A stretch of 7,447 nt of DNA from Actinomycetes bacterium. Lineage in GTDB: Bacteria > Actinomycetota > Actinomycetes > Mycobacteriales > Mycobacteriaceae. The notes under the pieces were generated by a model. The model was not told the origin of the DNA. It did not search any database and saw nothing but the letters and a program-made list of their open reading frames with translations. This document shows, piece after piece, positions 1-6,006 of the stretch. Every line of letters begins with the position of its first letter. The stretch's first letter is position 1. The DNA lies in the NCBI GenBank assembly GCA_022600695.1, contig JAHZJY010000240.1:1-7447 (forward strand). Direction: 5' to 3'. Made by a program: the position numbers and the translations under genes.

Positions 1-72
1 ACCCGATGAGCCGCTTGCGCGAAGAGCAAGGAACCCGATGAGCCGCTTGCGCGAAGAGCAAGGAACCCGATG
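1..72 (+). repeat. 32-bp tandem repeat of coupled micro-ORFs upstream of ctpE
   Basis: Two identical 32-bp units lie at 1-32 and 33-64, and the first 8 bases of a third unit (65-72) run into the ATG of ctpE. Each unit carries an ATG, ten further codons, a purine-rich AAGGA (28-32 and 60-64) five bases before the next ATG, and a TGA that overlaps that ATG as ATGA. Each unit also has a small inverted repeat, CTTGC/GCAAG (14-18 with 26-30), whose right arm covers part of the AAGGA. The design resembles mycobacterial interspersed repetitive units (MIRUs), which are short intra-operon repeats with small frames overlapping the flanking genes. I infer that class from architecture; I cannot confirm sequence identity. 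More copies may lie left of the window. Confidence 0.85.
6..41 (+). CDS. Possible 11-residue micro-ORF, copy 1 ([11 protein letters not shown])
   Basis: An ATG at 6-8 opens an 11-codon frame ending in TGA at 39-41, and that stop overlaps the ATG of the second copy by the ATGA arrangement. The TGA at 7-9 could equally be the stop of an upstream gene outside the window, which would make this unit a relay between that gene and ctpE. The peptide is charged and has no recognisable domain. Translation itself may matter more than the product. Whether it is expressed cannot be judged from sequence. Confidence 0.4.
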   Translation: MSRLREEQGTR

Positions 73-73
73 A
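38..73 (+). CDS. Possible 11-residue micro-ORF, copy 2 ([11 protein letters not shown])
   Basis: This frame is identical to copy 1. It starts at ATG 38-40, five bases after AAGGA (28-32), and stops at TGA 71-73, which overlaps the ctpE ATG (70-72). A ribosome finishing this frame would end exactly on the ctpE start, next to the AAGGA at 60-64, which is typical of translational coupling. The identity of the two copies at every base suggests recent duplication or conservation of the nucleotide sequence. Confidence 0.45.
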   Translation: MSRLREEQGTR

Positions 74-2472
74 CACTGAGCATCGCCACCGGTCTGACCG
101 ATGCCGAGGTTGCCGACAGAGTTGCCGGCGGCAAGACGAACGACGTCCCGAGCCGCGCCTCACGCACCGTCGCCGAGATCGTCCGCGCTAACGTCCTGAC
201 GCGTATCAACGCCATTCTCGGTGTGCTGTTCGCCATCGTGGTGGCCACCGGCTCGCTGATCAACGGACTTTTCGGACTGCTCATCGTCGCCAACAGCGCC
301 ATCGGCATCATCCAGGAACTGCGGGCCAAGAAGACGCTGGACAACCTCGCCATCGTCGGTCAGGCCAAGCCCACCGTGCGGCGCCAGTCCGGGACCGGTG
401 AACGGTCCCCCAACGAGGTGGTGCTCGACGACGTCATCGAACTCGGGCCGGGCGATCAGATCGTCGTCGACGGCGAATTGCTGGAGGCCGCGAGCCTCGA
501 GGTCGACGAATCGCTGCTGACCGGCGAGGCCGACCCGATTGCCATGGCAGTGGGCGACCCGGTCATGTCGGGCAGCTTCGTGGTGGCCGGGACCGGCTGC
601 TACCGCGCCACGAAAGTGGGCCGGGAGGCCTATGCGGCCCGACTGGCCGAGGAGGCCAGCAAGTTCACGCTGGTGAAGTCCGAGCTGCGAAACGGTATCA
701 ACAAGATCCTGCAGTTCATCACCTATCTGCTGGTGCCTGCGGGCCTGCTGACCATTTACACCCAGTTGTTCCTGACCCACGTCGGCTGGCGGGAGGCGGT
801 CCTGCGGATGGTCGGGGCGCTGGTCCCGATGGTGCCCGAGGGTCTGGTGCTGATGACATCGATCGCCTTCGCGGTCGGAGTGGTCCGACTCGGCCGCCGG
901 CAGTGTCTGGTGCAGGAACTCCCGGCGATCGAAGGTCTTGCGCGGGTCGACGTGGTCTGCGCCGACAAGACCGGAACGCTCACCGAGAACGGTATGCGGC
1001 TCTCGGAGACCAGGTGCCTCGCCGAGGCGAGTCCGGAACAGATCGGTGCTGTGCTGGCGTCGATGGCCGTGGATGATCCACGGCCCAACGCCAGCATGCA
1101 GGCCATCGGCGAGGCGTACCCACAGGCTCCCGGGTGGACGCTCAGCGCGGCGGCGGCGTTCAAGTCGGCCACCAAGTGGAGCGGGGCCTCCTATGGCGAG
1201 CATGGGAACTGGGTGATCGGCGCGCCCGACGTTCTGCTCGACGCCGCATCACCGGTAGCTGAAGAGGCCGAGCAGATCGGCGCGCGCGGGCTGCGGGTGT
1301 TGCTGCTCGGCTCCTCGGATTGCGCCGTCGACGGCGTAGGTGCGCCGGGCCGGGTTGCGCCGGTGGCCCTCGTGGTTCTCGAGCAACGGGTGCGATCAGA
1401 CGCCCGGGACACCCTCGAGTACTTTGCCGACCAGCATGTCGCGGTCAAGGTGATCTCGGGTGATAACGCGGTGTCGGTGGGTGCGGTCGCCGGGTCGCTG
1501 GGTCTGCACGGGGAGACCATTGATGCCCGCGAACTGCCCGGCGACCCGGATGCCCTCGCCGACGCCATGGCTACCCACACCACCTTCGGTCGGGTGCGAC
1601 CGGATCAGAAACGGGCCATGGTCCACGCCTTGCAGGCGCGGAGTCACACCGTGGCGATGACCGGCGACGGGGTCAACGACGTGCTGGCCCTCAAGGACGC
1701 CGACATCGGCGTGGCGATGGGTTCGGGCAGCCCGGCATCTCGCGCGGTGGCCCAGATCGTGTTGCTGGACAACAAGTTCGCGACGCTTCCCTATGTGGTC
1801 GGCGAGGGCCGCCGCGTCATCGGCAATATCGAACGGGTCTCGAACCTGTTTCTCACCAAGACCGTCTACTCCGTTCTGCTGGCGCTGCTGGTCGGGGTGG
1901 CCGGACTGGTATCGCAATGGGCGCACACCGAGCCACTGCTGTATCCGTTCCAGCCCATTCACGTCACCATCGCGGCCTGGTTCACCATTGGCATCCCGGC
2001 GTTCGTGCTGTCGTTGGCGCCCAACAACGAGCGGGCCAAGACCGGTTTCGTGCGCCGGGTGATGACGTCGGCCCTGCCCGCCGGAATCGTGATCGGTCTA
2101 TCGACCTTCATCTCCTACCTGCTGGCCTACCCGGGCCGGGACGGTACCGCGGTTCAGCAGACCCAGGCCTCGACAGCGGCATTGATCACCCTGCTGATCG
2201 GGGCACTGTGGGTACTGGCCGTGGTGGCCCGGCCGTATCAGTGGTGGCGGGTGGCACTGGTGGTCGTCGCGGTGCTGAGCTATCTGGTGATCTTCGGGGT
2301 GCCGTTGGCGCGGGAGACGTTCCTGCTCGATCCGATGAATCCGGCGATCACGGTCCCGGCGGTGTTGATCGGCGTGCTCGCCGCCGCGCTGATCGAGACG
2401 TCCTGGTGGGTCCAGGGCAGGGCCCTGGGCGAGCCGCGGCTATTGTGGCGGCGGGCGGACTCCGGTGCGTAG
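70..2472 (+). CDS. ctpE: Cation-transporting P-type ATPase, CtpE type
   Basis: An 800-residue P-type ATPase, close in length and sequence to M. tuberculosis CtpE (Rv0908, about 797 aa by memory). Visible landmarks are helices M1-M2 (about 45-85), the actuator TGEAD (151-155), M3-M4 (about 213-275) with VPEGL (255-259) of the ion path, the phosphorylation motif DKTGTLT with the catalytic Asp at 299, an N-domain FKSATKWSG (364-372), ISGDN (462-466), the hinge TGDGVND (531-537) and C-terminal helices from about 595 to 780. There is no N-terminal heavy-metal domain or CPC motif, so it is not a copper-type pump. A CtpE homologue in M. smegmatis is reported to take up Ca2+ and support surface integrity; Ca2+ as substrate here is by homology. 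The ATG at 70 has AAGGA at 60-64 and overlaps the stop of the preceding micro-ORF. The catalytic motifs are all intact. Confidence 0.95.
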   Translation: MTLSIATGLTDAEVADRVAGGKTNDVPSRASRTVAEIVRANVLTRINAILGVLFAIVVATGSLINGLFGLLIVANSAIGIIQELRAKKTLDNLAIVGQAKPTVRRQSGTGERSPNEVVLDDVIELGPGDQIVVDGELLEAASLEVDESLLTGEADPIAMAVGDPVMSGSFVVAGTGCYRATKVGREAYAARLAEEASKFTLVKSELRNGINKILQFITYLLVPAGLLTIYTQLFLTHVGWREAVLRMVGALVPMVPEGLVLMTSIAFAVGVVRLGRRQCLVQELPAIEGLARVDVVCADKTGTLTENGMRLSETRCLAEASPEQIGAVLASMAVDDPRPNASMQAIGEAYPQAPGWTLSAAAAFKSATKWSGASYGEHGNWVIGAPDVLLDAASPVAEEAEQIGARGLRVLLLGSSDCAVDGVGAPGRVAPVALVVLEQRVRSDARDTLEYFADQHVAVKVISGDNAVSVGAVAGSLGLHGETIDARELPGDPDALADAMATHTTFGRVRPDQKRAMVHALQARSHTVAMTGDGVNDVLALKDADIGVAMGSGSPASRAVAQIVLLDNKFATLPYVVGEGRRVIGNIERVSNLFLTKTVYSVLLALLVGVAGLVSQWAHTEPLLYPFQPIHVTIAAWFTIGIPAFVLSLAPNNERAKTGFVRRVMTSALPAGIVIGLSTFISYLLAYPGRDGTAVQQTQASTAALITLLIGALWVLAVVARPYQWWRVALVVVAVLSYLVIFGVPLARETFLLDPMNPAITVPAVLIGVLAAALIETSWWVQGRALGEPRLLWRRADSGA

Positions 2473-2532
2473 ATCGGCTCGGGGACCTCACCCGGGCAAC
2501 CGGACGGCGCCCATCCTTCAGATGACACCGCG

Positions 2533-2538
2533 AAAGGG
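2533..2538 (+). promoter_or_regulatory. Ribosome binding site of the antitoxin-like gene
   Basis: AAAGGG lies seven bases before the ATG at 2546 and settles that start: the same frame is open back to 2465, but an earlier start would give an N-terminus unlike the family. The 73-bp gap after ctpE (2473-2545) shows no clear TANNNT -10 element and no convincing terminator hairpin, so read-through from ctpE is plausible. Confidence 0.7.
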
Positions 2539-2545
2539 TGAACAC

Positions 2546-2842
2546 ATGTCCTTCATTGATAAGGCCAAGGGGGCCATCGGCGACAACCTCGACAAGGTCA
2601 AGGACGTCGTCGCCGACAACGTCGACAAGGTCGAGGCCGCCATCGACAAGGCCGGCGATGTCATCGACGAGAAGACCGGTGGCAAGTTCGCCGAGACCAT
2701 CGACAAGGTTCAGGGTGCCGCCCACACTGCGGTCGACAAGGTCGTCGATGCCGCCGACAGTGCCAAGGGCGCCGCCGACCAGGCCGCCGACAGCGCCAAG
2801 GGTGCCGCCGAGAAGGCCGCCGACAAGGTCGACGGCCAGTAA
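2546..2842 (+). CDS. MT0933/Rv0909-type antitoxin-like small protein
   Basis: A 98-residue, highly charged, Ala/Asp/Lys-rich protein. Residues 1-58 (MSFIDKAKG start, repeated DKV, then DEKTGGKF at 42-48) match what I know of the MT0933-like antitoxin family, whose M. tuberculosis member Rv0909 has about 59 residues. This copy is longer by about 40 residues: the tail holds AADSAKGAADQ (69-79) and AADSAKGAAEK (80-90). The N-terminal half also shows an 11-residue period (13-23 and 24-34, both beginning DN.DKV). Such 11-mers predict amphipathic helix, as in LEA group 3 proteins. There are no Cys or Trp residues and no signal peptide. It lies seven bases before the SRPBCC gene, the same pairing as Rv0909-Rv0910, which was listed as a toxin-antitoxin pair in M. 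tuberculosis. The antitoxin role is by homology only; a stress-protectant or envelope role is an alternative. Confidence 0.85.
   Translation: MSFIDKAKGAIGDNLDKVKDVVADNVDKVEAAIDKAGDVIDEKTGGKFAETIDKVQGAAHTAVDKVVDAADSAKGAADQAADSAKGAAEKAADKVDGQ
2582..2647 (+). repeat. Two 33-bp in-frame repeats, N-terminal half of the antitoxin-like gene
   Basis: Positions 2582-2614 and 2615-2647 encode DNLDKVKDVVA and DNVDKVEAAID. The first half of each unit is nearly identical in DNA, and the second half has diverged. The period is exactly 11 codons. Confidence 0.6.
2750..2815 (+). repeat. Two 33-bp in-frame repeats, C-terminal tail of the antitoxin-like gene
   Basis: Positions 2750-2782 and 2783-2815 encode AADSAKGAADQ and AADSAKGAAEK, and a third partial unit (AADKV) starts at 2816. 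The copies differ at only a few bases, mostly silent or conservative, which points to recent tandem duplication that lengthened the protein beyond the family's usual size. Confidence 0.8.
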
Positions 2843-2849
2843 GCCGCCA

Positions 2850-3296
2850 ATGGCGAAGGTCTCGGTCTCCGTAGACGTTCCGCTGTCACCCGAGGAAGCG
2901 TGGCAACACGCCTCCGACCTGTCCCGGTACTCCGAATGGCTCACCATTCACCGGGTCTGGCGCTCCAAGCTGCCGGACAACCTCGACAAGGGCACCGTTG
3001 TGGAGTCCATCGTCGAGGTCAAAGGTATGCCCAACAGGGTGAAGTGGACCATCGTGAACTTCCGCCCGCCTGAGGCCATGACGCTCAATGGCGTCGGTGT
3101 CGGCGGGGTGAAGGTCAAATTGATCGGAAAGGTTCGCCCCAGCGATCAGGGTGGGGCGGCTTCTGTCGTCACCATGGACGTCCATCTCGGCGGTCCCGCC
3201 CTGTTCGGACCGATCGGCATGCTGGTCGCCGCGGCATTGCGCGGGGATGTCAAGGAGTCACTGAACCGGTTCAAGGCGACGTTCGTCCCCGGCTGA
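2850..3296 (+). CDS. SRPBCC (START-like) protein, Rv0910-type putative toxin
   Basis: A 148-residue cytoplasmic protein of the polyketide cyclase/START-like helix-grip fold. The opening strand and helix (MAKVSVSVDVPLSPEEAWQH), the segment DLSRYSEWLTIHRVWRSKLP (23-42), VEVKGMPNRVKW (55-66) and HLGGPALFGPIGM (112-124) resemble M. tuberculosis Rv0910 very closely. A long C-terminal helix (about 122-144) would close the hydrophobic pocket, which suggests a lipid-like ligand. Rv0910 was reported as the toxin partner of Rv0909, but the fold has no nuclease motif and the mode of action is unclear. The start at ATG 2850 is seven bases after the antitoxin-like stop and has no good Shine-Dalgarno sequence, so expression probably depends on translation of the upstream gene. 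The 3' end overlaps the channel gene on the other strand by 26 bp. Confidence 0.88.
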   Translation: MAKVSVSVDVPLSPEEAWQHASDLSRYSEWLTIHRVWRSKLPDNLDKGTVVESIVEVKGMPNRVKWTIVNFRPPEAMTLNGVGVGGVKVKLIGKVRPSDQGGAASVVTMDVHLGGPALFGPIGMLVAAALRGDVKESLNRFKATFVPG

Positions 3297-5034
3297 TACC
3301 GGGGACGGGCGGCGCTACACGGGCGCTACCGCCGCGCTGACCCTTGCGCAGTGTCTCGAGCAATTCGTGGTGCGGTCCGACCAGGTACACGGTGTCGCCG
3401 GCCCGGAACCGGGTATCGCGCGGCGGGTGCAATTCCGCCGCGCCGCCGTCGCGGTCGACGGCGATGACCCGGGTCCGGGCGGACAACTCGAGGATTCGCA
3501 TCCCGTCCAGTGCACTGCCGGGTTGCACCATGACCCCGCCCACCATGAAAGAGTGCTGGTCCACCGAGAAGGTGCCGAGGACGTCCAGGCCCATCGCCGC
3601 GCCGATGAACCACGGGGTCGCCAGGTCGACGGTTGAGCGGACGTGATTGAAGTCGAACCGCTGTCCGACGGCGGTGCCGAGGGCGCGGTCGTAGATCCGC
3701 AATACGATGGGGATTCGTGATATTCCGGCCGCTTCGGAGGAGGCGGTCATCTCCCGCAGGACAAGGCCGGCCTCGATGTTGACCATATCGTCCTCGGTCA
3801 ACACCGCCACCGCCCGCGATCGGTCGGCTCGTGCCGCAGCGAGCGTCGCGCGGAGGGTGGCATCACCGATGATCACCGGGATATCCAGTTCGGCAGCCGC
3901 GGAACGGTACCGATTGTCGTCGTCGCGCTCGATCACCGCCACCGCGTGCCCGGCGTCTTTGAGCATCCCGGCGACCCGGATGCCGAATGAACCCAGACCG
4001 ACGATCACGAAGTGGCGATCGAGGTGACTGACCTGCTGGCGGCTGGCGGCCTGAGGTAGCCGTCGGGACAGCAGCACATCGGCGACGAACGCCACCATGA
4101 CGGAGATCATCGCGATGCCGCTGAGCATCATCACCACGCCCCACAGTCGGAGCCAGAGTTCCTGACCGCCGAAGTTGAAGTTGCCGTAGCCGACGGTGGT
4201 CAGCGTCTCGGTGGCGAAAGACAATGCGTCGACCCACCCGATGGCCGGCCGAACGGCGAAGCGCAGCAGAACGGTCGAACCGATCAGCAGCGTCGTCGCG
4301 ATGGCCAGCGCGCCGTAGAACAACGGGTTCATATCCTTCTGGAAAGCCCGGACGGAGTCCACGGCCCGCACCGGGGGGGAGCGGTGCGGGCGGATACCCT
4401 CCGCCCGCGTGCCCACCGGAACGCCCTGCTCGCTGAGTTCGGCGGCATGGCCCATCATCGTTGTCCGGTCGCCTCGGTACACCCGTTCGTCGAGGTGGGG
4501 GCAGGAGACAATCTCGCCCGGGTTCGGGGCGTTCTGCCCGCGGACGACGGCAACCGGGGCCAGCCGGCCGTAGATGTCGCGGAGCGTCCCGTCTCGCGGG
4601 GCGGTGTCGCTGGAGACGACGAAGTCGACCCCGCCGGCTCTGATGTTGTGCGCGGTCCGCCCCAGCAGGGCCTCCACCACCGACGGTGCGGCCAAGTCGG
4701 CGACATCGAGGACGGCGCCGGGGCCGATACCGTCCCTCATGGCCTGGTGAAGGACGGTATTGGACAGCCGGACCACCACCCTGACCGCCGGGTTCGACTG
4801 CCGGGCCAGTAGCGCCACCTCGAGGTTGATGGCGTCATCGGCGGCGGCCGCGATCACCGCGTGGGCGCAGGCCACCCCGGCCGCGTCCAGGCCGGTCGGG
4901 GATTCCAGCTGCACCACCGACAGGGCCGCATCGTTCAGGTCATCGATGATCCGCGTCGCGAGCGCATCGTCACCGCACACGATGATGTGACCTCGCAGAG
5001 GTAGACGCTCCTTCCTGGTCGACGCGCCGGGCAT
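3271..5034 (-). CDS. Two-helix potassium channel-like protein with RCK/TrkA domains on both sides
   Basis: A 587-residue protein. An N-terminal NAD-binding-like (RCK/TrkA-N) region (about 15-130) is followed by a linker with a second small alpha/beta region (about 131-190), TM1 (about 238-258), a pore helix with the selectivity filter TVGYG (280-284), TM2 (about 295-320), a second RCK domain (about 340-480) with an intact GLGSFG (346-351) and Glu369 at the end of strand 2, and a TrkA-C-like region (about 485-562, ending RAGDTVYLVGP). The filter indicates K+ selectivity. The first RCK has VCGDDA in place of GxGxxG, so it may not bind NAD. The ATG at 5034 overlaps the stop of the cupin gene (TGATG) and no Shine-Dalgarno sequence is visible, so translation is probably coupled. 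The open frame extends further upstream but would then run through the cupin gene. The exact subfamily is not certain. Confidence 0.9.
   Translation of the reverse strand: MPGASTRKERLPLRGHIIVCGDDALATRIIDDLNDAALSVVQLESPTGLDAAGVACAHAVIAAAADDAINLEVALLARQSNPAVRVVVRLSNTVLHQAMRDGIGPGAVLDVADLAAPSVVEALLGRTAHNIRAGGVDFVVSSDTAPRDGTLRDIYGRLAPVAVVRGQNAPNPGEIVSCPHLDERVYRGDRTTMMGHAAELSEQGVPVGTRAEGIRPHRSPPVRAVDSVRAFQKDMNPLFYGALAIATTLLIGSTVLLRFAVRPAIGWVDALSFATETLTTVGYGNFNFGGQELWLRLWGVVMMLSGIAMISVMVAFVADVLLSRRLPQAASRQQVSHLDRHFVIVGLGSFGIRVAGMLKDAGHAVAVIERDDDNRYRSAAAELDIPVIIGDATLRATLAAARADRSRAVAVLTEDDMVNIEAGLVLREMTASSEAAGISRIPIVLRIYDRALGTAVGQRFDFNHVRSTVDLATPWFIGAAMGLDVLGTFSVDQHSFMVGGVMVQPGSALDGMRILELSARTRVIAVDRDGGAAELHPPRDTRFRAGDTVYLVGPHHELLETLRKGQRGGSARVAPPVPGISRGRTSP
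3284..3307. terminator. Stem-loop between convergent genes, likely bidirectional terminator
   Basis: CGTCCCCGG (3284-3292) and CCGGGGACG (3299-3307) form a perfect 9-bp GC-rich stem with a 6-base loop that contains the SRPBCC stop codon (3294-3296). The stem also encodes the last residues of the channel gene (about 577-583). It has no T-run on either side, as is common for mycobacterial stem-loop terminators. For the plus-strand transcript it sits at the gene end; for the minus-strand transcript it lies just inside the 3' end of the coding region, so termination there would need to occur downstream of the stop at 3271. The function is inferred from position and symmetry. Confidence 0.6.
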
Positions 5035-5471
5035 CAGGAATCGAGCGTGAAGTCGGCGAAGTCGAATCCGGGCACGACGATGCAGCTGACCAGGCTCGGC
5101 TCGGCGCCGCTGGGCCGGGCGCTCTGCCATTGGCCGGCCGGAATCAGCACCTGCGGGTGCTGGCCGGCCTCGATATCGGGGCCCAGCACCCGCTCGGTGG
5201 CACTGTGCCGGTCCGGGCCGAACTGGATGGCCAGCGGGCTGCCGCGGTGGTGGAGCCACAGTTCGTCGCTGCGCACACGGTGCCAGGCCGCCTCCTGGCC
5301 GGGCATCAGGACGAACAGAATCGCGGTACCGGCGCTGCGCGGGCCGTCGTAGTGCGTGGGCAGTTGCGAATCGTCCAGCGTCAGGTCGCTGCGCCAGGTT
5401 TCGCGGAACCAGCCACCCTCCGGATGTGGACGTAACGCCAGCAGCCGGACCCATTCGGGAAGCTCTGTCAT
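5034..5471 (-). CDS. DUF985 family cupin protein
   Basis: A 145-residue single-domain cupin. HPEGGWFRETWRS (16-28), SAGTAILFVLMPG (46-58), WHRVRSDELWLHHRGSPL (63-80) and IPAGQWQSARP (110-120) follow the pattern of the DUF985 (cupin_5) family; His64 and Glu70 sit where cupins often place metal or ligand-binding residues. The biochemical role of this family is not settled, so no substrate is assigned. The gene probably starts at ATG 5471 on a leaderless transcript: a TACGGT -10 element lies seven bases upstream (5479-5484). Its stop shares a base with the start of the channel gene, so the two form an operon, and the cupin might bind a small ligand relevant to channel gating (inference). The frame remains open upstream to 5804, but that part lies over the divergent gene and has no family resemblance. 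Confidence 0.88.
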   Translation of the reverse strand: MTELPEWVRLLALRPHPEGGWFRETWRSDLTLDDSQLPTHYDGPRSAGTAILFVLMPGQEAAWHRVRSDELWLHHRGSPLAIQFGPDRHSATERVLGPDIEAGQHPQVLIPAGQWQSARPSGAEPSLVSCIVVPGFDFADFTLDS

Positions 5472-5478
5472 GACCCCG

Positions 5479-5484
5479 ACCGTA
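5479..5484 (-). promoter_or_regulatory. -10 element for the cupin-channel operon (leaderless)
   Basis: Read on the minus strand, TACGGT fits the mycobacterial TANNNT -10 pattern. Seven bases separate it from the A of the cupin ATG (5471), so transcription would begin on the start codon. No clear -35 is visible, as is common in mycobacteria. Confidence 0.6.
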
Positions 5485-5489
5485 GCGGC

Positions 5490-5495
5490 TAGGGT
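5490..5495 (+). promoter_or_regulatory. -10 element for the membrane protein gene (leaderless)
   Basis: TAGGGT matches TANNNT. Six bases separate it from the A of ATG 5502, so transcription would begin on that ATG. This favours ATG 5502 over the GTG at 5499 as the start. Confidence 0.6.
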
Positions 5496-5501
5496 CGGGT
5501 G

Positions 5502-5960
5502 ATGGCTGGCCTGCGTCCCGGGTGGCTTGTCGCCCTGTGCGCGGCCGGGTTGACGATCAGTTCCTGGCTGCCCTGGCTGACCACCTCGGCCTACGGTGGC
5601 GGACGGGCGAGCGCCATCGGCGGAACGCTGGGCAGCATCACGGTTCCGGCGCGATTCGGTGCGGGCCAACTCATCGTCCTGCTGTCCTCGGTACTCATCG
5701 TCCTCGGGGCGATGGCGGCCCGTGGGCTCTCTCCGCGGGTGGCCGCGTCGGCGGCGGTGATGATCTCGGTGCTGGTCGCGGTTCTGACGTGGTGGTACTT
5801 CCACTCCAACGTCACGCCGCCGGTGACCGCCGGGTACGGGCTCTACATGGGTGCGGTGTGCGCACTCGGTGTGCTGGGCTGTTCGGTGTGGGCGTTGACA
5901 ACCGCGCTGCTCACTGATCGAGCCGACGTGGAACGGACCTCACCGGCAGCGCGCCGGTAG
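5502..5960 (+). CDS. Small four-helix membrane protein, Rv0912-like
   Basis: A 152-residue integral membrane protein with four predicted helices (about 7-25, 53-73, 79-99 and 112-137) and a polar, Arg-rich C-terminus. Landmarks are SSWLPWLTTSA after the first helix, a Gly/Ser-rich extracytoplasmic loop (32-48), WWYFHSNVTPPV between helices 3 and 4, and GYGLYMG opening helix 4. From memory it resembles the conserved membrane protein Rv0912, which lies two genes after Rv0910 in M. tuberculosis; this assignment is moderate. No enzymatic motif is visible and the function is unknown. The start ATG 5502 fits a leaderless transcript from the -10 at 5490-5495; GTG 5499, directly in front and in frame, would add one residue. 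The lipoprotein gene begins 46 bases after its stop. Confidence 0.85.
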   Translation: MAGLRPGWLVALCAAGLTISSWLPWLTTSAYGGGRASAIGGTLGSITVPARFGAGQLIVLLSSVLIVLGAMAARGLSPRVAASAAVMISVLVAVLTWWYFHSNVTPPVTAGYGLYMGAVCALGVLGCSVWALTTALLTDRADVERTSPAARR

Positions 5961-5963
5961 GCT
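5958..5963 (+). promoter_or_regulatory. Possible -10 element for the lipoprotein gene
   Basis: TAGGCT fits TANNNT and overlaps the TAG stop of the membrane protein gene (5958-5960). It would start transcription near 5970 and give a leader of about 36 bases that contains the ribosome binding site at 5995-6001. No -35 partner is evident. Co-transcription with the membrane protein gene is equally possible. Confidence 0.3.
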
Positions 5964-5994
5964 GTGGCCTGCTTGTAGACGGGGCACGGCACGC

Positions 5995-6001
5995 GAAGGG
6001 A
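5995..6001 (+). promoter_or_regulatory. Ribosome binding site of the lipoprotein gene
   Basis: GAAGGGA lies five bases before ATG 6007 and supports that start, which also gives a complete lipoprotein signal peptide. Confidence 0.7.
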
Positions 6002-6006
6002 ACCAG

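Larger units (their letters stand above)
5479..5495. repeat. 17-bp near-perfect palindrome spanning both divergent -10 elements
   Basis: ACCGTAGCGGCTAGGGT equals its reverse complement except at one symmetric pair (positions 4 and 14) and the central base. Its two ends are the outward-facing -10 hexamers of the cupin and membrane-protein genes, five bases apart. It may be a symmetric bidirectional promoter core, or also a repressor operator. Confidence 0.65.

Noticed and set aside
160..1203. A 347-codon open frame on the minus strand inside ctpE
   Set aside because: Its translation is rich in His, Arg, Gly and Asp with no domain, and it lies over a well-supported ATPase reading frame. Long antisense open frames are expected in GC-rich DNA.
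1396..1962. A 188-codon minus-strand open frame inside ctpE
   Set aside because: It overlaps the conserved P-domain coding region (TGDGVND), has low-complexity composition and no recognisable motif.
2473..2545. Possible terminator between ctpE and the antitoxin-like gene
   Set aside because: Only weak 3-4-bp pairings with long loops are present (for example GGGC 2494-2497 with GCCC 2509-2512), with no T-run.
2538..2849. Upstream extension of the SRPBCC frame
   Set aside because: It reads the antitoxin-like gene in another frame and yields Pro/Arg/Ser-rich sequence; the conserved family start is MAKVS at 2850.
2348..2947. A 199-codon minus-strand frame rich in Gly, Val, Asp and Leu repeats
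   Set aside because: The repeats are the mirror image of the 33-bp periodic antitoxin-like gene, so the frame is a shadow of those repeats.
5035..5454. N-terminal extension of the channel protein
   Set aside because: It runs over the cupin gene in another frame and is Pro/Arg/Gln-rich; the TGATG junction gives a natural start at 5034.
5472..5804. N-terminal extension of the cupin protein
   Set aside because: It lies antisense to the membrane protein gene, is Arg/Asp/His-rich, and passes through the divergent promoter region.
5895..5900. Perfect TTGACA -35 hexamer inside the membrane protein gene
   Set aside because: No TANNNT element lies 16-19 bases downstream, so it is probably chance within coding sequence.
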